Assembly: GCF_900120165.1 (NCBI RefSeq) | Contig: NZ_LT635475.1 | Span: forward strand, 1,612,001-1,676,000 | DNA length: 64,000 bases | Origin: Ezakiella massiliensis | Lineage (GTDB): Bacteria > Bacillota > Clostridia > Tissierellales > Peptoniphilaceae | Direction of reading: 5' to 3' | Shown here: positions 61,930 to 64,000 of the stretch, piece after piece | Layout of the letters: every line of letters starts with the position of its first letter | How positions within the stretch are numbered: position 1 is the stretch's first letter | Made by a program: the position numbers and the translations under genes | The notes under the pieces: generated by a model | What the model was told of the DNA's origin: nothing | Seen by the model: the letters and a program-made list of their open reading frames with translations, nothing else | The model's database searches: none

Positions 61930-63966
61930 ATGAAAAAGCTATTATCGATAATATTAGCTGCTTTGATGGTTGTATCTTTTTTACCAGTAAATATTGAAGC
62001 GGCTAAATTTAAAGATGTCCCAGACAGTGAATGGTACGCACCTTATGTTAACAAGGCTGCATCGGCCGGAGTTATCAAGGGCTACGGAGACGGGACATTC
62101 AAACCAAAAGGAAATATTGCATTTACAGAAATCACAAGCTTGCTTGCAAATCTTGTAAATGTTTCTGAGGCTGATCTAAAAGTTGCAAACGCAACTTACG
62201 GTAAAGATCTTGATGCCCTATTAAATGTTGTTAAACAACAAGGAAACCCAGGCATTGATTGGGCTAGACCAGCTATTTTAAAATGCCTATACGCAGGTGT
62301 TTATTCAATGAAGGGCTTAGCTCTAGCTGTTGAAGGAAAGATGCTTTTGGACACAAAACCTGCACAAAGAAAACCTGTTGATAGAACCAACACAGCTGGC
62401 TTTATAGCAAATGCTTTGAAGCTAGATACCAAACAAGCTGTATCCTTATCATACAAGGACACAAGCAAAATTTCTGTTGACGCTCACTCACGCATCCAAG
62501 CTCTAATCGACATTGGAGTTTTGAGCAAAGAAGGAGACGGCACAGGAAACTTTAGACCTAACGATCCAATCGATAGGGCAAGTATAGCTAAGATGATTAC
62601 AGTTGCTATGGATTATCTTGAAAAGAATCCAGCAAAGCCTGTCACACCACCAGAACCACCAAAGCCAGTTACCACTACAATTGAAGGTACTGTTGTAGAC
62701 GTTACAGAAAATGGCGATGAAGTTATTGCTCTTATTAATACAGGAGCAAAGACTCAATCAGTTTTAGTTGGCTATGCAGCAGAGCTAATTATTGATGGTT
62801 CACCAGCTCTATTTGATAAAATAACCAAAGGCATGAAGGGTACTTTCACATACACAACAGAAACAGCCAAGGTTACAAAGGCAACTTTAAAATCAACGGA
62901 AGAAACAATCGAAGGTAAAATTTCAGCTATATATTCAACATATAGGTTCGAAATCGAATACAAAAAGGGTTCAATCTTAAATAATAAAATGGAGCTCGAC
63001 TTAAGAGATGCTGACATTTATATAGATGGGTCAAAATCAAGCCTAACAAACCTAGATGTAAATTATGAAGTTAAAATTACAAAACTTGGCGAAAAGGTAA
63101 CTAAGGTTGAAGCAAAACGCGGAGAAGCTTATTCAGATGGTACCTTCTATCAATTCGGTTACAGTGAATATGATAAAGAATACTATGTCGATATCTATCC
63201 AAACAACAAGAGAGATAGAAGATCTTCAAAACTTGCTACAAATTATATTTATATTAATGGTAAGTCAGTAGATAATAGAGACTTAGTAAGGTCCGGAGAT
63301 GAATACAAATATATCGCTAAAGATGCGCCTGTTAAATTAAAATTTGATAGGGACAACAGGGTAACAGAAATTACAACTGTTTTTGGAGATGTAAGAAATG
63401 GTAAGGTTTCAGGTTATCTCTATGAAAGCCCATCAAGAAGTGATAGTAGAATTGTTATCTCCCAATATAAATACGATAGCAGATACAGAAATGATACTGT
63501 TAATTTAAATGTTGGAAGATATACTGTTGATGTTAAGATTGACGGCTACTCAAAACCAAGTGGCAGAAGCAGCTACTATGATATATCAGACCTCAGACGC
63601 GACTACTGGGTTACTGTAACCATGAAAGATGGTTATGTAAGCTCTATTGAAGCAGATTCAAAGGGTGACAAGAGATATACTGATATATCTACAGTATATG
63701 GAAAAATATATGAAGTTAACTCAAGAAGAAGCTATGTAGATATTGACTTCAGAGATGACAGTGATAAAAAATACTTTGATGCAAGCCACTTAGAGTTTAC
63801 CTATGATAGCAATACAAAATTCTACGATAGGGGATCATCGATTACACTGTATGAATTTGAGAACAGATATTCTGATAAGAAAGATCTTGACAAAGAAGTA
63901 ATAGTAGAAGTTGAGAGAAGATCAAGAGACAGTAAGTACTATATCAAAAGCATTGACGTTAGATAA
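61930..63966 (+). CDS. S-layer-homology domain surface protein, Tyr/Arg-rich
   Basis: A 678-residue exported protein: signal peptide (MKKLLSIILAALMVVSF), three SLH units (KFKDVPDSEWYAPYVNKAA; a degenerate middle unit to about 165; YKDTSKISVDAHSRIQALID...FRPNDPIDRASIAKMI), a proline hinge (PPEPPKPV, about 240) and a long beta-rich region. The last 300 residues are unusually rich in Tyr, Arg, Ser and Asp (for example YDSRYRNDT, RGSSITLYEFENRYSDK). AAGGAGG precedes ATG 61930. It is probably a wall-bound surface or S-layer protein; the C-terminal domains are not recognised. Confidence 0.85.
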   Translation: MKKLLSIILAALMVVSFLPVNIEAAKFKDVPDSEWYAPYVNKAASAGVIKGYGDGTFKPKGNIAFTEITSLLANLVNVSEADLKVANATYGKDLDALLNVVKQQGNPGIDWARPAILKCLYAGVYSMKGLALAVEGKMLLDTKPAQRKPVDRTNTAGFIANALKLDTKQAVSLSYKDTSKISVDAHSRIQALIDIGVLSKEGDGTGNFRPNDPIDRASIAKMITVAMDYLEKNPAKPVTPPEPPKPVTTTIEGTVVDVTENGDEVIALINTGAKTQSVLVGYAAELIIDGSPALFDKITKGMKGTFTYTTETAKVTKATLKSTEETIEGKISAIYSTYRFEIEYKKGSILNNKMELDLRDADIYIDGSKSSLTNLDVNYEVKITKLGEKVTKVEAKRGEAYSDGTFYQFGYSEYDKEYYVDIYPNNKRDRRSSKLATNYIYINGKSVDNRDLVRSGDEYKYIAKDAPVKLKFDRDNRVTEITTVFGDVRNGKVSGYLYESPSRSDSRIVISQYKYDSRYRNDTVNLNVGRYTVDVKIDGYSKPSGRSSYYDISDLRRDYWVTVTMKDGYVSSIEADSKGDKRYTDISTVYGKIYEVNSRRSYVDIDFRDDSDKKYFDASHLEFTYDSNTKFYDRGSSITLYEFENRYSDKKDLDKEVIVEVERRSRDSKYYIKSIDVR

Positions 63967-64000
63967 TTAAAAGTATAATTAAATAAGAACTAGTGACAGC

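Overview
The window is low-GC, densely coded, mostly plus-strand DNA that reads as a Gram-positive anaerobic coccus of the Tissierellia/Peptoniphilaceae type (Peptoniphilus/Anaerococcus relatives). This is an inference from gene content: strong AGGAGG ribosome sites, frequent TTG/GTG starts, LysRS with a C-terminal tRNA-binding domain, CtsR-McsA-McsB-ClpC, WhiA, an orphan GrdX, SLH-domain surface proteins, a CD3072/CD3073-type desulfidase and ECF pair, and anaerobe-type redox proteins. No rRNA, tRNA, CRISPR array, intact insertion sequence or integrase was seen.

Layout. 1-2081: end of greA and lysS. 2082-7206: a response regulator/histidine kinase/ABC ATPase/FtsX-permease module of the antimicrobial-peptide-response type, bracketed by a 110-bp direct repeat of the lysS 3' end and its terminator, so it looks like an insertion. 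7207-9990: accessory debris (permease fragment, small membrane protein, unidentified fragment, thioredoxin-like gene without a start) around a CopZ-like Fe-S protein with an in-frame TGA followed by a SECIS-like hairpin. 9991-15410: GNAT acetyltransferase, a two-subunit ABC exporter, nitroreductase, DfsB-type protein. 15461-16484 (minus): TudS-like desulfidase plus ECF S component. 16723-20895: ugp-like sugar-phosphate ABC importer. 21227-27048: complete type I restriction-modification system. 27215-31873: YdjY-like lipoprotein, membrane protein, isochorismatase-family hydrolase, LTA-synthase-like sulfatase, MsrA-MsrB lipoprotein. 32500-37723: hemerythrin/DUF438 protein, Crp/Fnr regulator, DUF488 protein, and a TetR regulator divergent from a radical SAM enzyme. 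38225-43605: dppBCDFA-like peptide importer. 43908-46031: rpmG-secE-nusG-rplK-rplA. 46205-51785: ctsR-mcsA-mcsB-clpC-radA. 52066-60802: CD0519-type membrane protein, NUDIX hydrolase, whiA, grdX, RlmD-like methyltransferase, metallophosphoesterase, M18 aminopeptidase, dihydroorotase, NAD-kinase-like protein. 61098-63966: two SLH-domain proteins.

Main points. (1) The 8536-9036 gene is best read as a selenoprotein (Cys11-Sec12): a strong RBS and GTG start lie upstream of the TGA, and a 5-bp hairpin with a GG-starting loop lies 21 nt after it. GrdX in the same window fits a selenium-using host. (2) The lysS-tail repeat marks a mobile or recombined segment. (3) McsB has lost most kinase signature residues and McsA lacks its first zinc motif. 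(4) A 26-bp palindrome sits at -41.5 of the hemerythrin gene's likely promoter, and a variant of it sits just upstream of the nearby Crp/Fnr gene, suggesting a local redox/NO-type circuit. (5) Several long hairpins and tandem repeats in intergenic DNA are not explained by ordinary gene content.
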